Assembly: GCA_023055425.1 (NCBI GenBank)
Contig: JALGPY010000004.1
Span: 58,179,718-58,243,717, forward strand
DNA: 64,000 nt
Reading direction: 5' to 3'
Origin: Linanthus parryae
Taxonomy: Eukaryota > Streptophyta > Magnoliopsida > Ericales > Polemoniaceae
Shown here: positions 47,600 to 58,254 of the stretch, piece by piece
Layout of the letters: the number at the start of each line of letters is the position of its first letter
How positions within the stretch are numbered: the stretch's first letter is position 1
Made by a program: the position numbers and the translations under genes
Notes under the pieces: generated by a model
Databases searched by the model: none
Told to the model about the DNA's origin: nothing
Seen by the model: only the letters and a program-made list of their open reading frames with translations

Positions 47600-48367
47600 T
47601 TGTTGACGGCTGCTGATTCTATTGCCGCCTCGCGTCCCTTTTTGTTGCTTGATTTTGTACCGCGCTTCGGTTTATTCGCCGTTTTCTCGACTATCCGCCT
47701 TAGATGGTGTTTTGCGTTAGTCAATGACCCGCTTTCGTTGCAACACTGTCAAGCGTTGGAAAGCCTCGTTGACACGGACATTGTCGCTGCTCAGTTACTT
47801 CAAAATTTTAAGACCTTTTCAATAATATATCAAAATGCATGCATGCATGTGAATGTTGGACATATCTGTTGTTTTATTCTTATTTTCAAAGATCATTATA
47901 TAGTTTTTGTTATAGCTATAGTGTTCGTGTTTCATTCCTTTACGCAGAGACATATTTTGCACTTCCATATATATCCCATATCAGAAGGTATGCGGAGAAG
48001 CATCTCATATGCAAGCATATTAGATTTATCAAAGAAAGAATTTCACAGTAGCCAAGTTGCAGCAGCGACTTATCATGCACATGGAGAATTATCTCCTATA
48101 TTGAGCTTTGTTATTCAAATTTTCTTTATCATATTAAAGGATCCAATCCTGATCAAATTTGTGAGACTTGGCGTTTTGATCTTTCTTGTTGCTTTGACCA
48201 AAGAAGAAGAGGGCCTGGACTTGCCAGTATTATGTTTTTCTTCTTTTGTTATGTCATTAATAAATCGTTTCCAAGTCGTTTCAATGATGCCATCGTGTGT
48301 ATCCTTTCTTACTAGTTTACCAGAGATGCATGGGCCTTTTAACAACAGTTACTGCTACTCCTGCTAG
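47600..48367 (+). CDS. Open frame antisense to element B, no recognised domain
   Basis: A 255-codon open frame, the longest in the window, lies between the tandem array and the 3' LTR of B on the strand opposite gag. The first in-frame ATG is only at about 47843. The N-terminal part is codon-rich and GC-rich. The part after 47820 is AT-rich and hydrophobic (FVIAIVFVFHSF, IQIFFIILKDP), which may be intron-like or a membrane segment. Extra frames in antisense orientation near the 3' LTR are known in Tat-lineage gypsy elements. A chance frame cannot be excluded. Confidence 0.3.
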   Translation: MLTAADSIAASRPFLLLDFVPRFGLFAVFSTIRLRWCFALVNDPLSLQHCQALESLVDTDIVAAQLLQNFKTFSIIYQNACMHVNVGHICCFILIFKDHYIVFVIAIVFVFHSFTQRHILHFHIYPISEGMRRSISYASILDLSKKEFHSSQVAAATYHAHGELSPILSFVIQIFFIILKDPILIKFVRLGVLIFLVALTKEEEGLDLPVLCFSSFVMSLINRFQVVSMMPSCVSFLTSLPEMHGPFNNSYCYSC

Positions 48368-48689
48368 AGTCACGGCTTGTGGTGATGTATATTGTTTACA
48401 ATAGTGTGATTATTGCCACTTTGCGCTATCCTGACCTTTGACAGGTCGGTGTGCCGCTTTATTTGTCCCACAGTCTCGCAGATCATTGCGTCGTTCGACT
48501 GGTAGAATTACTTTCTTGCTTCTAGAGACGAAGATACCTCCTTATTATTCTTTTTTAGCGTATTCCAAGCGAAGCAGCCAGATTTACAACCAATTTATGG
48601 TCTTGTAAATCTGCCATAATATGGGAGGTATCTTGAGTTCATAATTGGAGAACCCAAGGCGATTTTGTGTTATGGGAGGCCTCTATCCC

Positions 48690-49190
48690 CATGAGATTTG
48701 CACATCACTGCCTTTTATGGCGAAAACGACGAGGTTGTCCCTTCACCGGAGGAACTGTCTGGAACCACCAGCATACTTCCTTCGAGTTGCCGATACCTAT
48801 TTGTTTGCCTATTTATGGTGAAAACGACGAGGTTGTCCCTTCATCGAAGTATTTTTCTTGTACAACCAGCACACTTCATTCGAGTTGACGACACCTCTTT
48901 TCTGCCTATTTACACCGAAAAAGACGAGGTTGTCCCTTCATTGAAGGATTTGTCTGGTACTACCATCCAACTTCTTTTGAGTTGCCGACACCTATTTTCT
49001 GCCTATTTACGGCGAAAACGACGAGGTTGTCCCTTCATCAAAGGATTTGTCTGGTACACCAATACACTTATTTCGAGTTGCCGACACCTACTTTATGCCT
49101 ATGTACGGCGAAAACGACGAGGTTGTCCCTTCATCGGTGGATTTGCCAGGTCCACCAGCACACTTCCCTCGAGTTTCAGACACCTATAAG
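48690..49190. repeat. ~97-bp tandem array in the 3' region of B (5 units)
   Basis: GAAAACGACGAGGTTGTCCC or a variant starts near 48722, 48820, 48917, 49014 and 49110. Units also carry CTTC..TCGAGTTGCCGACACC and GCCTATTTACGGC. The period is not a multiple of three, so the overlapping open frames here are artefacts of the repeat. Hypervariable tandem arrays between coding region and 3' LTR are described for Tat/Ogre elements. Confidence 0.9.
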
Positions 49191-50282
49191 GTGGCGAAGC
49201 AAAACAACAAGCAAGTCATTGCGTGGGCTAAGTCTTTGTTCCGGGGAGACATGAGATATGGCGATCCTCCTCCCCGCTGTAATCAAAAGAATCCTTCCCG
49301 TCCGAGGAGTACCCATGATCCTTGTGGCATTATACGCCCTCACGAGCAGTTATGCTATGATATCCATCCATGGGATAGATCCCTTGCCTCTTCCCAGTGG
49401 CCGCGCTATGATGTCCACCAAAGTACGGAGCTATTAAGACCATTGGAGCGACGTAGATATCGCTGCGTTTGTTTACGCAACGAACACATGACGTCCACTC
49501 CAGCGGCGGAGGAGTCATCGTGTTCATTTAGGTGGCCGAGCGGCGTCCCTTTTTAAGCAGCTATCTATTGTCTTAAAGTGAATAAACCTCTTTGAAGTCT
49601 TCATGTCCATCATGGCCATGAAGTCTACTCAAGCGAAGAAGCATTGATGTCCAAGAAACTGAGCCAATTTAGAAGAAGCATCTGCCGTGAGAGTACGTGA
49701 AGGTCGCGCCCTTGATTCGTAGCTAACTTTATGATAATCCCATCTTCTCTACTCCTGCCAAGTCGCTGTATGTTTTGAGGAAACGAACCCATGCATCCCT
49801 TTTCTCCACTTTGCCAAAGCAATTGTTTTCATCTTTTTACACACACTGACATTCATGCAACATTAATCCACACCCACAAGTTAAAATTTACAAGCTTGTA
49901 TTCATAAAAGCACAGCAGTAAGGTTTAAACATGTGAAAGCGGTAAGGTTTAAGCATGTGAAACGTTAATAAATAGCTTTTGTTTTTTCAGTAATATTTAG
50001 CATATTGGGACAACTTGTGTTACTTAGGTTAGGTAGCTTTCTTCATGACAATGAAGAAATCAACTACGCGCTATTTCTTCAGACCCCGCAACGTCTTTGC
50101 CACATTAGTAATTCAAAGTTCAGTACTACTTCGAGGCGAAATAACCAAATGATTAGATAAAAGTTGCCCATTAAATTTCCAAAAAGCATATTACTTGAGA
50201 GGCTGATTCTCCTCGTCGCTCATGAGACGAGGCAACCACAATAGGGCATCAAAGAAACCGACCCACAGCATCAAGGCGGCAT
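49191..50282 (-). other. Non-coding internal region of B
   Basis: The plus-strand frame 49047-49556 overlaps the array and shows no domain. Nothing resembling RT, RNase H or integrase is seen on either strand. The region joins directly to 53776 when the A LTR is removed. Confidence 0.6.
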
Positions 50283-53200
50283 TGTGGAACCCCGCTCCCG
50301 CGACCCCGATTAATTACGTAATTAAACGGGAACAAGGCGTCACACGCCATGGAGGCTAACTCGTACCGTGAGGATGAGAGTGAATTATTTAAAAAAAATT
50401 AGGATTAACTGATAAATATTGCGGAAGCTTATGAAAAGGGGTGTTATATCCAAAACCATTTTTTTTACAAAAGGAAATAGAACTTTGAGAATTGAATAAA
50501 ACGTTCCTCTATCCTCCATGGTACTCGTTGATCTCAGAGTCAAGTCCTTCAAGGTTCAGTCACGGTTACACATAATCCATTCACGAAAAGTCCATAAATT
50601 AAACTCCAATAATCCATTAAACAACCACGGGATATCCCCTCATAGGGTTACACATACCCACTACCAAAATACGACCATACATGGCCTCTAAAGAATGCAT
50701 AATAGACCTCTCAAAGTTACACATAGAAAGGTACTACGTACTACCACATAGACTTAAGGAAAGAGAGACCTAGACAAGCCTAGCACAAAAGCATGAAACT
50801 TCTCTCAACATGATATGGCGAATGAAATTATGCGGCTGGATTACTTGGCTCGGTCCTCTCCTTGGAACCTGAAATAGCGTTCATTTAAAACCGGTCAGCC
50901 TGCAAAGTCTGGTGAGCACGTACTTACCCCTTTGTTAGGTTTGGAAATATACAATATATATACAAGTTTCAAATGCCATGGTCAAGTTTTTCCAAACATG
51001 CTTGCTTCACAGTTCATACATAGATAAAAATATGATATAAGCAATGTAATTTAAGCAAGCATTCAAGTAGGTAAACATGTAAAGCATTTAGTAAAACACT
51101 TGGGTCCTCGCCACTTTGAGCCGTTGGCTCATTTTATTCAAGTACTTTGGTCATTAAAATCTCATTCGTGACACTTAGCCATCAATGTGGCGAGTCCGCG
51201 TAGAATCGCTACCTCGGACGAAAATATAGTCGACAAGTCATGACAACGCACGTGTTAACGGCTCATCCCATATTATATACCTGGGACAGGGAATCGACCT
51301 CCATTATATTGTCCCCGTGCCGGGAGGGTACGGTCCAGTGTATATCCCCCAACCGTTAGGGTACTGTACCGGTATATTGTCCCCCACCGTTAGGGTACTG
51401 TCCAACAGTGTCATTTAGGCAACCATCTCGGCCAAACATTTATAAAGCATACCATGGAATTTCAGTTTAACAAATATCATTTATAAACATTCTTTAAAAC
51501 ATGGGCTATATCTCCAATCAAAATATACAAATCACCAAGTAGTTATTAAGAACACCTTCCACCATTCGCAAGTTTCACAATATCCACCTCATAGCCCATA
51601 AACAGTTAATATATGAAAATAGCACTACCAAAGGGTTGGGTAAGTACTCACCTCGATTCCTAGCTTATTAAATCCTAACTAGCTACCGATACGAGAATCC
51701 AAGAGCAAAGCTAAGAAGGAGGCTCTACAAATGGCAATTCAACACGTAAGGACAATGCAACATCAATTCAAGTGATTCCTAGTGGCTATATGATAATAAT
51801 AAGGTTCATAATATGCTTCTTTCTATGATTATGATAATCCCCTAACTTGTATGAACGAATGAATAATATTCTCCAAAGTAGCACATGCCACTCGGCGAGA
51901 AACGGAATTTTCAGATTTGACACACTTTACAAAAACTAGAATTTCGAATTATAGAATATATATTGTAATGAATCCAACAGGAAATGAAATTAGACACACA
52001 GAGCTTCGAATCGGTATAAGATAGAGCAAAATACAAGCTGGTATGAGGGAGTAATGACCTCACAAAGTTGGGTGACGCAATCTGTCCGAACCCACTCTCC
52101 AGCCCTGACACAGTTTACAAAAACTCACATTACGGAAAATCTAAAAGTCTTTTTGGAATTAAAGCAATTGGAGATGAAATTATACACATAGATCTTCATA
52201 ACGATATAAAGTTTAGCAAACTATAAGCTCTTATGTGGGAGTAGTGACCTCTCAAAGTCGGGTGACACAATCTGCCCGAGCCCAATTAACAGCCAAGACA
52301 CACTTTACGAAAACGAACATTCGAGAATATTTACAATGAATTTTGGCATGAACCAATTAGATATGAAATTAGACACACAGGGATTCGAAACGATATAAGG
52401 TAGAGCACAAACTGAATCTTTATGAGTGAGATGTGGCCTCTCAAAGTCAGGTCAAAGATTCTGTCCGAAAACAGAGAATCATTGCAAGACCAAATTTTCT
52501 TTTAAATCAAAAGTTCTTCGAGTAAGTATGTGAAACCACTTCGTTCTCGATATAAAAAGGAATGGAAGACACACATGCAAGTCTATATGCAGCATATAGT
52601 CTTCAAGGATGAGAAAAAACACATGATTTGGAAGGATGAAGAGTATGGAATAGGGAAATCAAGGACAACTCTCATCTTTTGAGACATGAACTTCTTCTAA
52701 ACCTTCCTCCATGTGGATGAACCCATGAATCCACAATTAGATGCAAAAATAGACACATGAAAGGACATTATTAGATGATTTACCATTGTAATAGATACTA
52801 GAAGCAAGAATATGCAAGGATCGAAGAATAGATCAACAATTTACCTTAAAGATTAGGAATAGTGAGCAAAAGAGTGATTGTAAGCTTCAATCCATGGGTA
52901 GGATGAAGGAAGAAGTCCCCACCAAGGTTGTATTTAGCTTGAAGACAAACTTTTCATGATTTGGTTGCTAGAATATGAAGTTTTGGTAATGTTTTGTGGA
53001 GATTTTTGCACAAAAACGGGTTGAGCTTCTTTTGTGAAAGAAGAGGACTTCTTGTGACTCTTAGAGAGAGATGGGGGTGTGAGAAATGAGGGAGATGGGC
53101 TGAACTATAATTCTGTAAAGATTCTCAAGGGACATGGTGTATTTTTATGTCACACTTGCTTGCAAGAAATGTCCTAGCATGGTCATAGCTAGGCACTTTG

Positions 53201-53775
53201 GGACAACAAAAAGATGACACATTTGCTACCATCTTTTGAGTTTAATATGTGGGGTAGCAATTAAAAATGGCTCTAGGGTTGATAGGTATCCAACCCTCAC
53301 AAGTTTTACACTCATAGTATGGCAAAATACCAAGTTTTGGCCATGTTTTTGTGTCTTCTTTGCTGAAATCCGGGATTGCACATGAAAGATTTGATTCATT
53401 GAACAAGATGACTAGGAAAGAGTGTAAAGGAGACATGCCTATGGTGTAAAACACAAGTAGTCATGATGTGACTATACATAGATAGGTATATACATAGATA
53501 GGTAGCTTGCCTAGTGATAGGTAACTATGTGTCTAACCCCCTACACTAGATGTACATTCAAGGTATACATACTATAGCAATACTCTACACATACTAGAAT
53601 ACATACGTACTTTACTACTTTTCTAGATTTAATATTAATAACTATTAAGTAATTGTTAAAATTAAGATTATAGGGAACCAATATGTAAGTTCTAACATCC
53701 AACTTAATAAGCTCAAAACATTATAAACTAAATAAAATAGATTCCTAATTGAACTTAATTATGTGGGATGTCACA
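50283..53775 (-). repeat. Solo LTR of element A nested in B copy 2 (3493 bp)
   Basis: It is a full-length match to 3640-7134 from TGTGGAACCCC to GGGATGTCACA. It is flanked by GGCAT (50278-50282) and GGCAG (53776-53780), a 5-bp duplication with one mismatch, so it is a true insertion reduced to one LTR by LTR-LTR recombination. Both internal repeat sets of the LTR are kept. The right junction is at the same base as in B copy 1. Confidence 0.93.
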
Positions 53776-54499
53776 GGCAGAGACATACAATTCAGGTGAC
53801 CAAGCAAGCCACCATTTTTATCATAAATTTGTCTCCGTCTTTGGCAATGAAGTTGTCCACGATCATCGAGTCTATTGAAGGACGAGGCCCTGCGTATCCT
53901 GAATGCGATGAAGTTAATAAAGACTCTTGTCAAAGAGCATTTATCCTTTAGACCCTACTTCACCGTCATGATATATATCCAAGAACGACACAATTTGAGC
54001 AAGTACTTCCCCCAACTTAACAGGTAATATCTATAATTATGAAAACCACTACACTGATGCATAATATCAGCTTGTGAACCTTCTTCAAGGATGATTATCT
54101 CAAACTATAACTCATTACTTCCATTCCCTCGACTTTCAGGGACGGGATCACTCTTTAGTTGAGGTTAAGATAAGCGTAAACGAATGACGCGCTTATATCT
54201 TATTCCCCGCTTGAGCTTTGGAAGGAGGTTGTATTGTTGGTGGTTACGCGACAGGCTCTAATGAAGATAGGACACTTTAAAAACAAAAAGAGGAATATTT
54301 GGGATTCTTCACAAACCTTCTAAATTTTTGGTGACATTCATAATCCCCGGGTGCTATCCTCGACGAAATCATGCCCATGTAGCATAGATTCCACTTTCTC
54401 CGGGGTGCGGGGGTGTGTTTGATGGTTACGACTGCACTCGAGGGGTACCCCGAGCTGCCTACGTACCCTTTTGAGGATCAAGTCGAACGTAGTTCAATT

Positions 54500-54815
54500 G
54501 GAGTGCGTTCACAGTTTATACTCTTGTGTGCAAGGAGTAGCGAAGCGGTTTATTATCATGCCTTAGGAGTTGTAAAGCAGTTTATGCTCATAATAAAGGA
54601 GCGGTGGTGCGGTTTATGCTCATGACAGAGCTGTGAAGCTGTTTATGCTCGTACTAAAGGAGCGGTGGTGCGATTTATGCTTGTGCCAGAGTTGTGAAGC
54701 AGTTTAAGCCCGTGCTAAAGGAGCGGTGGTGCGGTTTATGCTCGTACCAGAGCTGTGAAGCAGTTTATGCTCGTGCTAAAGGAGCGTTTAAGCGGTTTAT
54801 GCTCATGCCTTAGGA
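54500..54815. repeat. ~61-bp tandem array, B copy 2
   Basis: AGAG(C/T)TGTGAAGC(A/T)G starts near 54627, 54688 and 54749, one more clear unit than in copy 1. Confidence 0.75.
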
Positions 54816-55045
54816 GCTGTAAACAATCTTCACATGCGAAGATCGAGAAAGTTTAGGCTCTTATCCAGGAGATTTAGACAACCTTCTTATGCGAAGATCG
54901 AGAAAGGTTAGGCTCTTATCCAGGAGCGGTAGACAATCTTCATATGCGAAGATCGAGAAAGTTTGGGCTCTTATCGAGGAGCGGTAGACAATGTTAATAT
55001 GCGAAGACGGAGAAAGTTTAGGCTCTTTTCCAGGAGCGCTCTGGT
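54815..55045. repeat. 55-bp tandem array, B copy 2 (4 units)
   Basis: Collinear with 8110-8340. The GCGAAGATCGAGAAAGTTT block repeats four times, with the last unit altered to GACGGAG in both copies. Confidence 0.8.
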
Positions 55046-57269
55046 ATCAATTTTTTGGTCTTGGAGCAGTTAATTCCATGCGCTTCACGTCACTTTGCTT
55101 TATATTTAGTTTTTTGTGAATCCTTCGTGGTCATTGAACTAAAGAAAGAACTAGTGTCTTCACACTCGAGTTCTTTATTTTCTGTGATTGGGCCGCTTTA
55201 ACTTCACTTGGAGAATCCTTCTTCACCTTCATACCTTGGAGGAATCCTTCATCTTGAGTTTGTTCATGCTTTAAGGAGATAGCCGACTTGTCTTGAGAGA
55301 GATGCTTTGGCTGGGGTTTCTTCCTTTTCCATACCTTCTCCACCTCATACATCTCTGATTCATTACATGAACATGTATGACGATGATTATATAGTGTTGA
55401 CTTACTTTGACGTTGGACCCACCACTTCTTTTAAGGCATCCTTCCTTCGTCCTCGCGTTTGTTTAACTTCGTCTTTACGCAGCGACTGCCCCCATTTTGA
55501 GAAGAGGCTCTTTGTGCATGACTTTGCTTCTTTCCTTCCTTCTTGGCGCCGATAGGTGATTCCCCTAGCAACTTTCTGCAAGAGTTATTTGCTACTTGCC
55601 ATTCGATGGGTTCAACCGAGATGGATGTCACATTTGTTGTAGCATATCCACTTACTTCTTCCAGCAAGACCTTCCCTTCCTTGACAAGTTGCATGATCTT
55701 ATCCTTGAGTACGAAGCACTTTGTGGTATAATGACTAAGGATACAATGGTACTTGCAGTACTTGGGATCGTTTACCTTGTCGGCTTCTTCAGGTCGTTTT
55801 GACTCCAAAGGCTCGAGGATCTTTTGTTCCACCAACTGTTCGAGCATCGCAGGAACTTCTTCGTCTGAAAATGGGTACACCTTAGATTGCAATTCTTTGA
55901 GTGTAGGTCGTGATGGTGTCTTTTCTGCATTAGGATTGACCATGTAATTCTTCTTTGCCTTATCCGATAGTTTTATTGGCGTGGTGGTGAAAACCATGGA
56001 CTCTTGATTGGCGGCCTTAAGCGTGAAATTCCCGCCTTTATGATAATCTTGTTTTCCTCCATCTTTCGATGCTTCAAAAGGTGGTGGTACCTGGCTTCCA
56101 CTTGACGCAATACTAAGTTCCATGTCATGAGCGCGAGTGGCAAGTTCCTCGAATGATGTTGGCCTTATTCATTGAAGTATGTATCGGAGACCCCAATTAA
56201 TTCCTTGGATGCACATCTCAATAGCCGAGCCTTCCGAGAGTCTATCCTTGCAGTTAAGGTTATGGTTCCTCCAACGATTTATGAAGTCAATTGCTTTCTC
56301 GCCTTTATTTTGGCGAGTGTTAGTTAACTCGACCATGCTGACGGTTCGCCTTGTGCTGTAGAAACGGTTGAGAAACTCCTGCTCCATCAGCCCCCAGCTA
56401 TCAATGGACCTCGGATCAAGCTGACCATACCACTCAAAGGCGTCATCTTTAAGAGTCCTCACAAATTGATTCACGAGAAGGTCTCCATCGGTTCCAGCGT
56501 TGTTACATGTCTCGACGAAGTGAGCAACATGCTGCCTAGGATTTCCTTTGCCTGAGAATTGCTGGAACTTAGGTGGATTGTAACCATCCGACACGCTTTA
56601 CTTATCTATTCTCTCCGTGTAAGGCTTGGTGTAGGACTTTGATGAATTCAACGGTACTCCATGTCTCCCATTCATGGTGTTCATGATGATCTCTTGTAGT
56701 TGATCGAGAGGTATGGTGCCATTGGCTGACAATTGCACCTTTGGTCGCGCTTTTTTTCCACTATCCGTTGTTCTAGCTTCTGGTGCGACCTTGGGAGCAT
56801 GTTCAAACACTTGAATTGCTTCTTCGTGGGTGTCGAGTTTTGCAATCAGCTTTGCGAGTTGAATGTCACGAAATTCAGCAATTTTCTTTATTTCTTCAAG
56901 GCCCTTGGTGAGGTTCGCTATTTTCTCTTCAAGAGGGACTGCACTAGTAGTCATGACGTGCATGCTGATATCATCATCATGATCACATGTTGGATTATGC
57001 TGACTACACTTAGTGCCGGACTTAGAGTTGCTTTCGCAACATTCCTCCCACGACTTGTTTGCAGCTGAAGACTCCTGAGGGGTGGGCATATGTGATTGTG
57101 ACTTCCACAAGGCAGCACCATCTTCCTTGCCCCCAGCAGTTGACATTGCCTCAGACATACTACGAGTTACTGGACGAGTGGCTTGGATTCCGGAGTTTGT
57201 TTCTGAAGCTAAAGACTTGGCCTCTCCATCCTTGGGTGATGGAAGTTCGTTATCCTTTGCAGGAGACAT
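55046..57269 (-). pseudogene. Element B gag, copy 2 (nearly full length, three stops)
   Basis: A likely start is the Met of MSPAKDNELPSP at 57269. The N-terminal part is polar and acidic (to about residue 125). A coiled coil follows (LTKGLEEIKKIAEFRDIQLA), then the retrotransposon-gag core (FVETCNNAGTDGDLL, DDAFEWYGQLDPRS, FLNRFYSTRRT, FINRWRNHNLNC) and a C-x2-H-x4-H-x4-C knuckle (CKYHCILSHYTTKC). In-frame stops interrupt near 56598 and 56166, at the same codons as in copy 1; another stop is near 55131 and a frame change near 55430. The role would be capsid formation and RNA packaging. The broken frame implies dependence on Gag from other copies. Confidence 0.85.
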
Positions 57270-57314
57270 CACGAACACTTGTACTTGAGGAGAAGAGATG
57301 AGGGGCAGAGAGGT

Positions 57315-57335
57315 CCCACTGGGCGTGCCAAAATT
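57315..57335 (-). other. Primer-binding site region of element B
   Basis: Just inside the 5' LTR the minus strand reads TTTTGGCACGCCCAGTGGGA. It starts with the TGG expected opposite a tRNA CCA end. I could not assign the tRNA with confidence. Confidence 0.6.
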
Positions 57336-58186
57336 TGTACACACAAATTTATGCTAATGGAAACAAGAGCGAGAAATTCGGTGTCAAATATATTTTATTG
57401 ATGAAATAAATATTGGATTACAATCTTCGATAATAAAATTCTACATAAATTAAATCCCCTGATTCTTCTCCTGAAACGTCGAACGAGGGCTTCTCAGCTT
57501 GATCTCGGATCGAACGGATTAGTGGCCTTCAATTTTGACGAATAACGTGATGAAGGTCTTTGAAGGACACAAACGCTGATCGAGGGCTTCAGAGGCTTGA
57601 TCTCGGACCGAACGGATGAATATCTTCGATGTTGGTGAAGAAACGGATGAACGCCTTGAAGAACACGAAGAACGGATTGAAGATCTTTTAGTGTCTTGAA
57701 GAGCACGGATGGATATCTTCAACGGCTTGAAGAAATCGATGATGATCTTCGAAGAGCTTGATGATGATGATCTTGATGATGGATGAACTCTTCAGGGATT
57801 TAGCAGCATGATCTTCAGAGCTCTCTCCTTGCAAGATGTAGTTGTGTGTCATGCCTAGGGATGGCCCCTTGATATAGGCATGGGCCGACTTGTTGGCCAA
57901 GATAGAAAATAAATAATATTTATTATTTAATTTCTGCATCAATTTGACAAGTGGCGCAATGTGTTTGGCCTTACTTTCTGACTTTAGGCCATGTCATGTA
58001 CTGACATGGCATCGCAATAAGCAGTCCTTGCTTGCAAATAAGTTTTGTCTCATTCACAATTCATTCCCCTTAATTAATTCTTAGGGGCATTAATTTGGAG
58101 GCAAGTTCTATTTGATCCCACCATTTGAATATGTCATAATAGACACGTCGCTTTACTTTATTGGCCACGAAATTTGCGTGTCTACA
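57336..58186 (-). repeat. 5' LTR of B copy 2 (851 bp)
   Basis: It pairs with 45737-46603. Differences include small indels in the GATGAT/GAAGA-rich middle (57660-57790). TG...CA ends are intact. Confidence 0.93.
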
Positions 58187-58254
58187 GGGGCTCTTTGGAG
58201 ATTGGCAGGAACCAATGAATGTGGAATGTTCATTGTGAATGCATGGGTACATCC
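58187..58254 (-). other. Continuation of the E5 upstream flank beyond element B
   Basis: AATGAATGTGGAATGTTCATTGTGAATGCATG-type sequence (read in pieces: GAATGT.GAATG, ATTGTGAATGCATG) matches 42965-43010 next to E4. It proves that E5 and this stretch were contiguous before B inserted. Confidence 0.75.

Larger units (their letters stand above)
45737..58186 (-). mobile_element. Element B, copy 2: complete gag-only LTR retrotransposon with a nested solo A LTR
   Basis: LTRs at 45737-46603 and 57336-58186 (TGTACACAC ... GTGTCTACA on the plus strand) are flanked by GGGGT and GGGGC, a 5-bp duplication with one mismatch. Removing the A LTR leaves about 8.96 kb. On the minus strand the order is 5' LTR, primer-binding site, gag, tandem arrays, non-coding DNA, purine tract, 3' LTR. 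No protease, RT or integrase is seen. The purine tract and the 3' tandem arrays recall the Ty3/gypsy Tat lineage, so this fits the class called TR-GAG: non-autonomous elements keeping only gag. Confidence 0.88.

Noticed and set aside
48667..49556. Several overlapping plus-strand frames of 70-170 codons
   Set aside because: They follow the 97-bp array, whose period is not a multiple of three; the repeated peptide moves between frames.
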